58,047 nucleotides of DNA from a virus: the IMG/VR virus record IMGVR_UViG_3300048582_000144, positions 1 to 58,047 of that record; one strand, written 5' to 3'. This document shows, in pieces, positions 34,658-43,202 of the stretch. How positions within the stretch are numbered: position 1 is the first letter of the stretch; each line of letters opens with the position of its first letter. The notes under the pieces were generated by a model. That model saw nothing but the letters and a program-made list of their open reading frames with translations. It made no database searches and was not told the DNA's origin. The translations under genes and the position numbers were made by a program.

Positions 34658-35002
34658 ATGACTATCTGGAAAACAAACATCACAGACCCTAACCTGAAAA
34701 TCGTCACCATGGATTTTCGGGTGCAATCAGATTTCAACGAAGCTCCGTTCCTCGCCAAGACAAGACAGGTTATAGGCATCGGGTTTGAAACCAAAAGAGA
34801 CGGCGCACATCTCCGGGCAGCCGTCGAAATACGCTCGGAGCCATCGCCCGAAGAACTCCAAGAAGCAATCGGTTTGTTATTCAAAGCATACACTTCGCCC
34901 GAAAGCGATGACGTGAAAGTGGTTCGCGGACATGTCGAACTTACCCCAAACGTGATGCAGACCACCGCCCTGATTGAGCGCACCAAAACAGAAGCCAAGT
35001 AA
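34658..35002 (+). CDS. Hypothetical protein, 114 residues
   Basis: A small beta-rich protein (WKTNITDPNLKIVTMDFRVQSDF; AKTRQVIGIGFETKRDG) of no recognised family. It starts just after the second copy of a terminator/flank element, so its transcription probably begins between 34633 and 34658 or depends on read-through. Position after the coat gene fits a head-completion or minor structural protein. Confidence 0.7.
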   Translation: MTIWKTNITDPNLKIVTMDFRVQSDFNEAPFLAKTRQVIGIGFETKRDGAHLRAAVEIRSEPSPEELQEAIGLLFKAYTSPESDDVKVVRGHVELTPNVMQTTALIERTKTEAK

Positions 35003-35004
35003 CC

Positions 35005-35568
35005 ATGAATATCCCGCAACTCGTCTCCAAGTCGTCCCTCCAAGCCATCGACACCAGCAAGGACACCCACGCCGTGCGTGTCGTCCTGCACGATGCCAAC
35101 AACCCCGGAGCCTATCGCCTCGCCTGCCACTCGCGCACCTACCTGTTCGAGAAGAACAGCAGCATCGGCAAACACTCCCTCGACATCCCGGTTTCCGTGT
35201 GGATGCACGGCACCGCAGGCGGGCGATTCCAGACCGCAGCTTCAATCTCCGATGACTTCCGCACGGCATCGGGCGCGTCGCTTTCGTTTCAGGTGATCCC
35301 GCTCCGTGAGGCCGCCGCCACCGAAGGCCCCGGCGAAGTGGTTGCGCTGCTTCGCAAACTTCTCAGCGGCATAGGAGCCCCCGCCCCCGTGCAACACACG
35401 TTCGCCATGCTTGAGGCAGGCGTGTCTTTCCAGCAGATCAGGAAGTTCGTCGAAGACGTGCTTGAGGCAATCGACGACGAGGAACCCGAAGAAACCCCCG
35501 CGCAAGCCAAGGCCCGCAAGATGCGCGAGGCCAAGGCCGCGAAGAAAGCACAACTCGCCACCGCGTGA
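35005..35568 (+). CDS. Hypothetical head/structural protein, 187 residues
   Basis: No recognised family. The N-terminal 130 residues look like a folded beta domain (SKDTHAVRVVLHDANNPGAYRLACHSRTYLFEKN). The C-terminal part is helical and ends in a Lys/Ala-rich tail (AQAKARKMREAKAAKKAQLATA) that could bind DNA. Separated from the preceding gene by only 2 bases. Possibly a minor head protein. Confidence 0.72.
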   Translation: MNIPQLVSKSSLQAIDTSKDTHAVRVVLHDANNPGAYRLACHSRTYLFEKNSSIGKHSLDIPVSVWMHGTAGGRFQTAASISDDFRTASGASLSFQVIPLREAAATEGPGEVVALLRKLLSGIGAPAPVQHTFAMLEAGVSFQQIRKFVEDVLEAIDDEEPEETPAQAKARKMREAKAAKKAQLATA

Positions 35569-35600
35569 ACCAATCCCAGCACAAACCAGAAACCAAACAG

Positions 35601-35840
35601 ATGAATCCCGAACAAAGAGCCCGCCTGCTTGCCGAAACTCAGGAAACCGCCGCCCGCTTGAACAAGCTCAATGCCTTCATGGCCACCGACGCATTTCCAA
35701 AGCTCCCACGCGAGGACAAGGACCTGCTTTACTCCCAACAGCGGGTGATGAGCGAATACGTCCAAATCCTCGGCAAGCGGCTTGAGCGGGCAGGCCAGCA
35801 GTTCGAGCACGCCAAACCACAAGATCCCCCTGCCCAATGA
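35601..35840 (+). CDS. Hypothetical helical protein, 79 residues
   Basis: A 79-residue predicted helical protein (EQRARLLAETQETAARLNKLNAFMATDAF; EDKDLLYSQQRVMSEYVQILGKRLERAGQ) that resembles small phage crcB-like or Fil-type helical bundle proteins of unknown role. ATG 35601 is preferred to a GTG at 35565 (12 residues longer, overlapping the previous stop). Its own stop overlaps the next start (ATGA). Confidence 0.72.
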   Translation: MNPEQRARLLAETQETAARLNKLNAFMATDAFPKLPREDKDLLYSQQRVMSEYVQILGKRLERAGQQFEHAKPQDPPAQ

Positions 35841-35980
35841 TCCGAAAACGCCCCAAGTTCCAACGCGTCATCCGCTGGCCGATCAACTTCTGGCGAGTGT
35901 TCCGCATCCCCGGAGTGCTGAGTATCAAGCAACGCGCGTTCATCGCCTTCAACATGGCAAACGCCATCGCAAAACACTGA
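35837..35980 (+). CDS. Small basic protein, 47 residues
   Basis: A 47-residue basic peptide (MIRKRPKFQRVIRWPINFWR) with a hydrophobic helix (VLSIKQRAFIAFNMANAIA), overlapping the preceding gene by 4 bases and ending 7 bases before the next gene. It fills the gap exactly and uses the same codon style, so I believe it is real. A tiny head or tail protein is possible. Confidence 0.6.
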   Translation: MIRKRPKFQRVIRWPINFWRVFRIPGVLSIKQRAFIAFNMANAIAKH

Positions 35981-35987
35981 CCCCACC

Positions 35988-36917
35988 ATGGACACCATCT
36001 ACGCCTGTTCCAAGATCCTCCTGACCCACTTCCCGCACGAGGAAAGGCAGATCCCCGACGACCCAGAGTTTCCCGACCGGAACGAAAGCGTGGTGGCGGC
36101 CATGAATGCCGCTCTCGAAGAGTGCTACGGCCAAGGCTCGCCGTGGATGCGCCAGGACGACCGGGGCGACCTCCTCCGCGCCCCGGCTACCGTCACCATC
36201 TCTGTCACCGAGGGTTCCCGCACCGGTGAGATCACCACCGGCTGGCAGGACTGGATGGCGGGATGCTCCATCGTCATCGACGGGCACGACATCGACAACC
36301 AAATCCGCGACGACAACGCCGACTGCACCCTCAAGTATCCCTACGGCGGCACCACCGGCAGCAAGACCGCCACCGTCTATCACGACTGCATCACCGTCAC
36401 TTCCGACGTTCTCACCATCCTTGAGCCCGTCCGAGTTGATGGCCGGCGGATACACCCGCTCGCCAACGGCCAATCAGTTCGCTCCCCCTACCACGTCCGC
36501 GACTACGGCATGCACCACCAGATTTACGCAGAGCCCAACATCGAGGCCCTGCGACTCTCCGCCCTCGCCGGGTTCGTCCGCGCATTCTCAGTCGAGACCT
36601 ACGCGCCAGATGAAGCGATGAACACCGTCCTTCGCATTCGCCTTCACGGCACCGTCAATGCCTCCGCCACCTTCGCCTACGCCGCGAAACTCAAAGCCCC
36701 GCGCATAACCTCCGCCAGCTCGCTCGAAGCCCCGCCCGTCCCTCACGATTTCGTTGCCAGCATTTTCCTTCCGGTCGCCAGGCAGAAGCTCACGGCCAGC
36801 CCCTTCTTCCGCGACCAGGCAGGCAGGGAGGAAATATCCGCCGCCTACGCCGAGGCGAAGAAGACGCTGGAGGCGATCAACCCGAAGACCCCTCGAACCT
36901 TCCGCTTCCAACCCTGA
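35988..36917 (+). CDS. Tail adaptor/tubular-type protein, 309 residues
   Basis: Soluble 309-residue protein starting MDTIYACSKILLTHFPHEERQIPDDPEFPDRNESVVAAMNAALEECYG, with an acidic/helical start that fits an adaptor subunit between portal and tail. The middle is beta-rich (GSRTGEITTGWQDWMAGCSIVIDG). The position, after the head genes and before the long repetitive tail protein, is where podoviruses encode the tail adaptor or tail-tube A protein. I cannot confirm a family. Confidence 0.55.
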   Translation: MDTIYACSKILLTHFPHEERQIPDDPEFPDRNESVVAAMNAALEECYGQGSPWMRQDDRGDLLRAPATVTISVTEGSRTGEITTGWQDWMAGCSIVIDGHDIDNQIRDDNADCTLKYPYGGTTGSKTATVYHDCITVTSDVLTILEPVRVDGRRIHPLANGQSVRSPYHVRDYGMHHQIYAEPNIEALRLSALAGFVRAFSVETYAPDEAMNTVLRIRLHGTVNASATFAYAAKLKAPRITSASSLEAPPVPHDFVASIFLPVARQKLTASPFFRDQAGREEISAAYAEAKKTLEAINPKTPRTFRFQP

Positions 36918-36920
36918 TCC

Positions 36921-39566
36921 ATGTCAGCAGACCGCGCCAGCTACTCCAACAAGACCACCAAGCAGCGGCTTCAACTGCCGTTGAATGGAACCCTGTTCAC
37001 CACCACGCGGAAAGTCTCGCCTGAGAAAGAGACACCAGAGGTTGGTGGAACCATGGAGTCAGAGCTTGGCAGCAAGTATGCCACCAGCCGCATCATTGCA
37101 GTTGATGCGGCACCCGACCAACACGACACGCTGGTCATCCAGCACGTCATCATCCCAAACGAGACGATTCAACTCCTCTCGAACTGGGAGGAAACGCAAG
37201 TCACCATCGGTGGCAAACAATTCCCGGCAGTCATCCGCACGGTGATCATGCTGGCCAGCGATTACAGCAGCACCACGCCCGCCGTGAACTCCGCAATGCC
37301 CATCGGCAGCGACAACCGATTCCAAGGCGCGGGATACATCCTCTATGACCGCGAGTGCGTGAAGACCGGGCTGCCGCTCGAACCGGTGTTCCGAGTGGAC
37401 CGCCGCACCTACGTCATCCCCACCACCACCACCGGCCAAACCTTCGCCCCGGACGGTGCCACCATTGACGAGACCGGCGAGATCGTCGCCGAGGGCACTG
37501 CCGCCACCACCGGCCTGAACGTCGCGCAATCGTCGGTCGATCCCCAAGGTAACGGCAACGCCCTCAAAGTCACCACCACCCCCCGCAGGCGCAAGGCAGA
37601 CGGCACCACCGAAGTTGGCTGGCCAAAGAAACAGCGGAAATCCAAGGGTGTTGAAAACCTCACCCCTCAGAAGTTTCTCCGCCAGATCACCACCGCCGTC
37701 ACCACCACGCAGAAGGAGCTTGCGGCCGACAAGGTTGACGACATCCCGGATCCAGCCAATCCCGTCAGCCCACAAACCCAGATCGTTCACGAGAAGGAAA
37801 ACGACCACCGATACAGCGAGGCCATCACCACCGAAGTCATTGCCGAAGGAGCGGAGCCCTTGGCTGGTGAGGAATACGGCGGCATCGTGACGCTATCGAC
37901 AGCCGAGACGCTGGTTGCGGAGGGAACAGCAGCAGACACCGGACTGGATGTGGTTTCCTCCACCGTCGATCCAACCGGCGACGGCAAGGCAGTCAAAACC
38001 ACGAAGCGGGCCAAGACCCCAGGATGGCCGGACCCAGTGGACACAGAGGTTTCCAAAGAAGGCGCGGACCAACCGCCGGCACGCTACCGGAAAAACCTCA
38101 CGCGAAAGAAAGTCTCGCGCAAAATCGCCCCGGGAGACATTCCCGAAGACCCCGCTCTCACAGGGAACCAAGTCGGACGGTCCTTCAAGAAAGAGACCCC
38201 CGACCGCGCGGAAGAAACGATTACCACCGAGACATTCACCCTGAACACCGCGTTCGTGGATGAAGCCATCGAGCAACGCCCGTTCGTCAGCATCCGGTCA
38301 AGAATGACACCGGGCACCGCCCCGCAGTTACCCGTCTCCGGCAACGGTTCATCGCGCCTCGTCTATGAAGGCCCGACGACCAACATCTACGAGAACACCG
38401 AAGAGATCGCCACCGCGAGACCGGGACCCGCCGGAGCCGAAAAAGAAGTTCGCCCGTTTGTGGCGATCACCACGAACCTCCGATACTCAACCTCCAACAG
38501 CATCGGCACGCCGACAGGATCCGCGGATGTGGTGTTCAACGATGGCAGCACCATCGTTTACAGAGTCGCCGAAAAGAGTTCCACCGTTCGCACCGGACCC
38601 GCGGGAGTCGAAAAGGATGTGAAGCCCTATGGCACCTTCACCACGAACAAATCCTACTCGGCCAACAACGTCATCAGCACGCCCACCGGTTCCTCCAACG
38701 TGGTGTACAACGACGGCGAGACGCTGGCCTACGAACTGGGCGAAATCACCTTCAGCCCCACTTACCGGGAGATTGGCGTCGAGATCGAGAAGCAAGTCGG
38801 ATTCACCCGCACCACCCGTTCCAGATACTCCGGTTCGCCCACAGTGGCCACCAACCTTGGCTCGTCCTCAATCAGCTTCACCGATGGAGTCCAGACGGTT
38901 TACAAAGTCGATGAAATCGAACTCACCCCATCCGGCAGATCATTCGACGGCGGGAAAACATCCAATCGCCTGTATGTCAAATCCACCATCACCAGCTACC
39001 AATCCACGTCGGTTGGCAGCGGCGAGAACTACGATTCCGACGTGGTGGCCACCGATGGAAACGCGGTCATCTATCGGGTCAACTCCACCACCATCACCGC
39101 AAAGGCTCCGCTGGTTTATGAGACAGTGGTTCGCAGTTCCATCCCCTCACGCTTGATCAGCATCGACCTGATCCCGATTGCCAGGCGCGACGGGAAAAGT
39201 GAGATTGCCGTTTTCACCAACATTGAGGAGGGATACACCGGACAGTTCCCGGCAAGAGTCACCGAGTTCTACACCGAAGACCCATCCGCCATCACAGGAT
39301 TCGCCCCGCTCACGATGAAGCCCACGGCGATCAACTACAAAGGCATCCTGTTCAACCTCGGCATCAGCGACACCCTGCATGGTGCCATCGTCCTGCAAGA
39401 GTCCATCGGCAACAGTGACCCGGACTATGAAGCCCAAACCCTCACCCGCGTAATCCCCGCCACAGAGCCCACCGAAGTCCCGTCAGGCTGGCAGCCATTC
39501 GCTATCGACGTGACACCGTTCGAGGCTGGATTCCTCATCAAAAAAGTTGAAGTCAGATACCGATGA
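36921..39566 (+). CDS. Repetitive tail structural protein, 881 residues
   Basis: An 881-residue beta-rich tail protein. Two copies of a unit EGTAA[TD]TGL[ND]V..S[ST]VDP.G[ND]G (about residues 193 and 334) and at least four copies of an about 75-residue unit (GPAGVEKDVKPYGTFTTNKSY..., each with S.GTPTGS..VV.NDG...Y...E) occupy the middle. Such repeats are typical of tail-shaft or fibre-like proteins that form elongated trimers. It overlaps the next gene by 4 bases. Confidence 0.7.
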   Translation: MSADRASYSNKTTKQRLQLPLNGTLFTTTRKVSPEKETPEVGGTMESELGSKYATSRIIAVDAAPDQHDTLVIQHVIIPNETIQLLSNWEETQVTIGGKQFPAVIRTVIMLASDYSSTTPAVNSAMPIGSDNRFQGAGYILYDRECVKTGLPLEPVFRVDRRTYVIPTTTTGQTFAPDGATIDETGEIVAEGTAATTGLNVAQSSVDPQGNGNALKVTTTPRRRKADGTTEVGWPKKQRKSKGVENLTPQKFLRQITTAVTTTQKELAADKVDDIPDPANPVSPQTQIVHEKENDHRYSEAITTEVIAEGAEPLAGEEYGGIVTLSTAETLVAEGTAADTGLDVVSSTVDPTGDGKAVKTTKRAKTPGWPDPVDTEVSKEGADQPPARYRKNLTRKKVSRKIAPGDIPEDPALTGNQVGRSFKKETPDRAEETITTETFTLNTAFVDEAIEQRPFVSIRSRMTPGTAPQLPVSGNGSSRLVYEGPTTNIYENTEEIATARPGPAGAEKEVRPFVAITTNLRYSTSNSIGTPTGSADVVFNDGSTIVYRVAEKSSTVRTGPAGVEKDVKPYGTFTTNKSYSANNVISTPTGSSNVVYNDGETLAYELGEITFSPTYREIGVEIEKQVGFTRTTRSRYSGSPTVATNLGSSSISFTDGVQTVYKVDEIELTPSGRSFDGGKTSNRLYVKSTITSYQSTSVGSGENYDSDVVATDGNAVIYRVNSTTITAKAPLVYETVVRSSIPSRLISIDLIPIARRDGKSEIAVFTNIEEGYTGQFPARVTEFYTEDPSAITGFAPLTMKPTAINYKGILFNLGISDTLHGAIVLQESIGNSDPDYEAQTLTRVIPATEPTEVPSGWQPFAIDVTPFEAGFLIKKVEVRYR

Positions 39567-40465
39567 ACATTGATTTCAGAATGGGCAGCGATGCCACCGC
39601 AGACGGCCGGCAGTTCAACCGGACGAAGGTGGACATCGAAGTGAAGCGCCAAGTGGGGGATTCCAGCGGAAACGATCCGTTCATCCCGCGGTTGGTCAGC
39701 GATGAATCATTCAAGATCACATGGGGGTATGTGGTTGAAACCATCCCTGGATCCGCCGATCCGGTCAGACTCGCCACGCCTCCGAACATCGCAGAAGAGC
39801 ACGAAATCGCGGTTGGCCAACAGATCACCATTCGTGTGGACGTGGGCAAGGATGGGAAGATGATCACCACCGACCCGGTGACGCTGGAGATAGGCGACGA
39901 GGATGCAGAGTCGGTTCACTACTACCCGATCAGCGGCGACGATGCCACCGGGCGCGTAGGTTACTTTCGATACAAGATCGCCGTCCTGAAGGCGGGAGAG
40001 TCCGGGGCAAAGGACTACTTCGAGTTCTTCCTTGCCGGATCACACATTCACCTCGGCCAGAGCTTGCCGTTGTTGGAGAACACCACGACATCGGGCGGCA
40101 GAGTCCTCAAGGGGTTCGATCCCGACACCGGGAGATACATCTTCCGCCAAGTGCTTGCTGATCCGGCAGGCCAGCTTACGTCCCAAGAAAATGAGGACGA
40201 CGTGGCCATCCGCGGCAACTCCAAGAACCTGATCATCACCTACACCATCGGGGAAGACAGCCCCGTGACCGTGGCAGAGTTTGAGGATGGGCTGGAGACC
40301 ACCGGCACCGACGCGGAAACCGTGCCGACGATCAACATCCCAATTCCGCTTGCGGCTACGACGGGATACACTGGAGTCATTGAGATTTATGAAGAATGTG
40401 GCAGCGTGCTAAATGTGCTTACATTCACAAATGGGCTCCTAACGGATTACGAAGAAGTAATTTGA
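39563..40465 (+). CDS. Tail protein, 300 residues
   Basis: A 300-residue protein translationally coupled to the repetitive tail protein (ATGA) and overlapping the following gene by one base. The N-terminus (NIDFRMGSDATADGRQFNRTKVDIEVKRQVGDSS) and LRLATPPNIAEEHEIAVGQQITIRVDVGKDGKM are beta-rich. Ends with the unusual sequence EECGSVLNVLTFTNGLLTDYEEVI. No family recognised. Likely a tail or fibre-connecting protein by position. Confidence 0.68.
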   Translation: MNIDFRMGSDATADGRQFNRTKVDIEVKRQVGDSSGNDPFIPRLVSDESFKITWGYVVETIPGSADPVRLATPPNIAEEHEIAVGQQITIRVDVGKDGKMITTDPVTLEIGDEDAESVHYYPISGDDATGRVGYFRYKIAVLKAGESGAKDYFEFFLAGSHIHLGQSLPLLENTTTSGGRVLKGFDPDTGRYIFRQVLADPAGQLTSQENEDDVAIRGNSKNLIITYTIGEDSPVTVAEFEDGLETTGTDAETVPTINIPIPLAATTGYTGVIEIYEECGSVLNVLTFTNGLLTDYEEVI

Positions 40466-41022
40466 TGACATTCGTGTGGTTCACATGCCCGGAGCACTAC
40501 CCGGAATTTCTCCGTTCCATGGAGCGCGTCCGCTCATTTCATCCTACCGCGCTAACCGTTGCAGTCATTCGCCCAGACGACCCAACCCCGCCTGGCGACA
40601 ATCTGATAATCCACCGCCGTGAGTTCAATAGAGGTAGCCACCTTTCGCGGACGCCTGCCACAACCGGAGTGATCCAATCTCTTGGGGAGATCGCCAAGTT
40701 TGCGACCGGACCGATTGTCAAAATCGACTCCGACATGATCCTGCAAAGACCATTCCCTGACGGAGCAGGCGGGGTTTGCTTTCGCAGGCCACGCGGAACA
40801 ATGGTCGGAATTTACTCGCTGCCAATCGCGACCGCCGCAAAACTCCCGGAATTGGTGGCACCAGGGCAAACCACCGGGCTCCACCCAGAGGCGACTGTCA
40901 TTTGCCGTTTCGCTGCCCGCCTTGGCCTTCCAGTGATCGACATTCCAAACTACCTGCCTGCATTCGTGGAGTGCATCCCCTACGGCCAAAGGGCCAGCCG
41001 AGGCAAAGAATTGCGCCCGTAG
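40465..41022 (+). CDS. Glycosyltransferase-like protein in tail operon
   Basis: A 185-residue protein resembling small GT-A-fold glycosyltransferases: a start FVWFTCPEHYPEFLRSMERVRSFHP of strand-helix type, then a DxD-like metal/nucleotide motif in VKIDSDMILQRPFPD (residues about 92-97). Too short for a full classical GT. It might modify a virion protein or a host surface sugar. It starts with ATG overlapping the preceding stop (TGATG), so it is co-translated with tail genes, which makes modification of the tail a natural guess. Confidence 0.6.
   Translation: MTFVWFTCPEHYPEFLRSMERVRSFHPTALTVAVIRPDDPTPPGDNLIIHRREFNRGSHLSRTPATTGVIQSLGEIAKFATGPIVKIDSDMILQRPFPDGAGGVCFRRPRGTMVGIYSLPIATAAKLPELVAPGQTTGLHPEATVICRFAARLGLPVIDIPNYLPAFVECIPYGQRASRGKELRP
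41011..41022 (+). promoter_or_regulatory. Late-gene motif copy 5, TTGCGCCCGTAG
   Basis: Eleven of twelve positions match the motif. It covers the last codons and the TAG stop of the glycosyltransferase-like gene and lies 51 bases before ATG 41074, at the head of the next transcription group. Confidence 0.6.
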
Positions 41023-41073
41023 ATCGCCCGCCTGAAATCATCCAACATCCCCACAACCTGAATCCCCAACACC

Positions 41074-41445
41074 ATGTACACATCATACGACACTCCCGGC
41101 GAATTCTTCAACCTCGCCCCCACCACCGGGGCCATCTCCCTGGTATCCGCAACCCTGTCCATCGGCCTCGCCGACCACGCCACGCCGGCCAACCAGTTCC
41201 TCACCAACATCACCGCCGCCCAAGCCGACCTCACCACCGGCTCCACCGCCCAAGTCATCTTCGGGATCTTCGATGCCATTTACCAGCGGTTCAACGACAT
41301 CAAGCTCCTCGATTCCGCCAACGTCCCCACCAAGTTCAACATCATCCGTACCGGCTACACCGACGAGACCACCGGTGAGCTGGTGTACAACTACTCCACC
41401 ACGATCCGCGTCAATCCGTCCGGTTTCGTCGCCGTGAATTCCTAA
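41074..41445 (+). CDS. Hypothetical structural protein, 123 residues
   Basis: A 123-residue beta-rich protein (MYTSYDTPGEFFNLAPTTGAISLVSATLSIGLADH; GELVYNYSTTIRVNPSGFVAVNS) behind a late motif. No family recognised. It is 25 bases from the next gene, so probably co-transcribed with the SRFR-motif protein. Confidence 0.7.
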   Translation: MYTSYDTPGEFFNLAPTTGAISLVSATLSIGLADHATPANQFLTNITAAQADLTTGSTAQVIFGIFDAIYQRFNDIKLLDSANVPTKFNIIRTGYTDETTGELVYNYSTTIRVNPSGFVAVNS

Positions 41446-41470
41446 TCCCCATCCCCACCACCCAACCGCC

Positions 41471-42823
41471 ATGGCCAGAGAAAAAGACTACGAGAACCGC
41501 GGCGAGAAGTCCGCGCCCGCACCACAACGCCGCAGGATCACCAGCAGGTTCAGAATGAACACGGGTATCACTGGCGCGGAAAGGGATATGGGGGGAACGG
41601 TTGTCGGTGGGTATTATGCGGACGGCACAGCCTTTGGAACGAAAGAGCGCCAGTTTCAAAGCGGCTCGGCCCCTGCAGCTGCCGCGCCAACCACCGCCCC
41701 AGGCGACACCGCGCCCGCTACCGGCAATGTCCTCAACGCCCGCCAGAACCTCTTCAAGAGGATGCAGGAAGCCAAGACGGACAAAGAACTTGCCGACATG
41801 CGGCAGGAAGCCGCCAGCCTTGGCGTGACGGACACCGGTTGGCAGCGGGCGACATCGAAGCTGCCCGAGCGGCCAGCCGCCAGCGCCGCGGCACCACCGC
41901 CCGCCGCGGCACCACCCCCGGCAGCCGCTCAAGGCGGCGACCAATCAGCGGCCGCCATGGGAACACCCGAACAGCAGGCCATGGTCCGGCAAATGATGAA
42001 CGAAGGATCAAACATGGCCACCGCAAGCACCGGGAACGACGTTTCCAATCAAGCCGCCGTCGCCATGGAAGGACGATCCCGCTTCGCCCGCCGCGGTGGA
42101 GCTTCCCCGGCAGCCATCGCAGGCCGCGCCACCACCGGAGCCAGCCCTTCCGCTCCCGCGCCGATGCAGCAGGCAGCGGCCACCAGCGCAGCCTCTTCCG
42201 CGCAATCATCGGTAGGATCTCGCTTCCGCCGCGACAAATACGGCCAGGTCCCGCTCAACATGCGCAACACATCGTTGACTGCCGCCGAAACAGCATCAGG
42301 CATGAAAACCACCGCAGCCGGAGCCGTTGCACCAACCGGAATGGAGTTGATCGGCAACCGTGGTGGCAAGCCGCTCTACGGCCCACCGACAGCAACGCCC
42401 GCACCGCTCCCCCCCGTAGCTCCAGCACCCACACCGGCCCCCGCTCCAACCTCCCGCTTCCGCATCCCGCAAGGCCCCGCCAGCCAGCCGCAGCCAGTGG
42501 GTCCGACAACCCGCTCAGATGGATACCAAGCCCCGTCACAGCGCCAGGACTTCGACCGCGAAGCAGCATCCGCCCAAGCCCGCAAGACAGGCACCCTCGG
42601 AAGCATGTTCCGCAGGCAAGGACAGCCAGAGATGGCGAAGGCGTTCCCGAACCGCACCACCAACAGGGAAGCGGCAGGAATCCCGATGCCATCCACTCCC
42701 GAAACTCCCGCAGCCTACCGGGCAGGAGAAGCCACCGCCGCAAAGCAGTTCTTCAAGCAGCCCGCTGCACCCGCTCCGGACCCAATGAAGAAACGGAGCC
42801 GGTTCGCCATAGCCCGCCGGTGA
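41471..42823 (+). CDS. Low-complexity virion-type protein with repeated SRFR motifs
   Basis: A 450-residue disordered Ala/Pro/Gln-rich protein. It carries repeats of a short motif: ITSRFRMNTG (about residue 25), GRSRFARRGG (about 202), GSRFRRDKYG (about 249), TSRFRIPQG (about 328), GSMFRRQG (about 377) and RSRFAIARR at the C-terminus. The same SRFRxxTG pattern opens the giant protein (MSSRFRTQTG). Such recurring peptides in a disordered chain could be docking sites for a shared partner such as the portal or the coat. Located in the structural region. Function inferred only. Confidence 0.7.
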   Translation: MAREKDYENRGEKSAPAPQRRRITSRFRMNTGITGAERDMGGTVVGGYYADGTAFGTKERQFQSGSAPAAAAPTTAPGDTAPATGNVLNARQNLFKRMQEAKTDKELADMRQEAASLGVTDTGWQRATSKLPERPAASAAAPPPAAAPPPAAAQGGDQSAAAMGTPEQQAMVRQMMNEGSNMATASTGNDVSNQAAVAMEGRSRFARRGGASPAAIAGRATTGASPSAPAPMQQAAATSAASSAQSSVGSRFRRDKYGQVPLNMRNTSLTAAETASGMKTTAAGAVAPTGMELIGNRGGKPLYGPPTATPAPLPPVAPAPTPAPAPTSRFRIPQGPASQPQPVGPTTRSDGYQAPSQRQDFDREAASAQARKTGTLGSMFRRQGQPEMAKAFPNRTTNREAAGIPMPSTPETPAAYRAGEATAAKQFFKQPAAPAPDPMKKRSRFAIARR

Positions 42824-42860
42824 ATACGTTTTCTCTTGCTAAGAGTGCAGGAGAGTGCAT

Positions 42861-43202
42861 ATGAGTGAAGCCGTCATGAAAACGATCATCACCGCCGCAT
42901 TGGGTTTTCTGGTTATCTCCGCGCCGCTCGCCACCGCTCAAACTGCCGCGCAAGCAAGAGCGAAGGCCAATGAGCGCGGATTCATCCAACGGGCAATCCA
43001 GATCAAGCAGCAGCAGGAAGCGCAACGCCGCGCCTACCTCAACAGCCCCGAATACCTCCGCAAGCAGATCGCCGAACTCCAGCGCCAGCAGAACAACGAC
43101 CGCTTCGACGCCAAGCGCGAGCGCAACTGGCAGGAGACACAGCGCGAAGTCGAAGCCGCCAACCAGCGCAGCCGCGCGAGAATGGCAGCCGAACGCCGCT
43201 GA
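42861..43202 (+). CDS. Secreted/periplasmic coiled-coil protein, 113 residues
   Basis: A signal peptide (MKTIITAALGFLVISAPLATAQ) precedes a helical Arg/Gln/Ala-rich chain (AQARAKANERGFIQRAIQIKQQQEAQRRAYL). ATG 42861 is preferred to 42876 because a good Shine-Dalgarno sequence (AGGAG at 42848-42852) is 8 bases away, a rarity in this genome. Its stop TGA and the integrase stop on the other strand share the palindrome TGATCA, so the two units converge with no gap. A late periplasmic protein, spanin-like at most. Confidence 0.7.
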   Translation: MSEAVMKTIITAALGFLVISAPLATAQTAAQARAKANERGFIQRAIQIKQQQEAQRRAYLNSPEYLRKQIAELQRQQNNDRFDAKRERNWQETQREVEAANQRSRARMAAERR

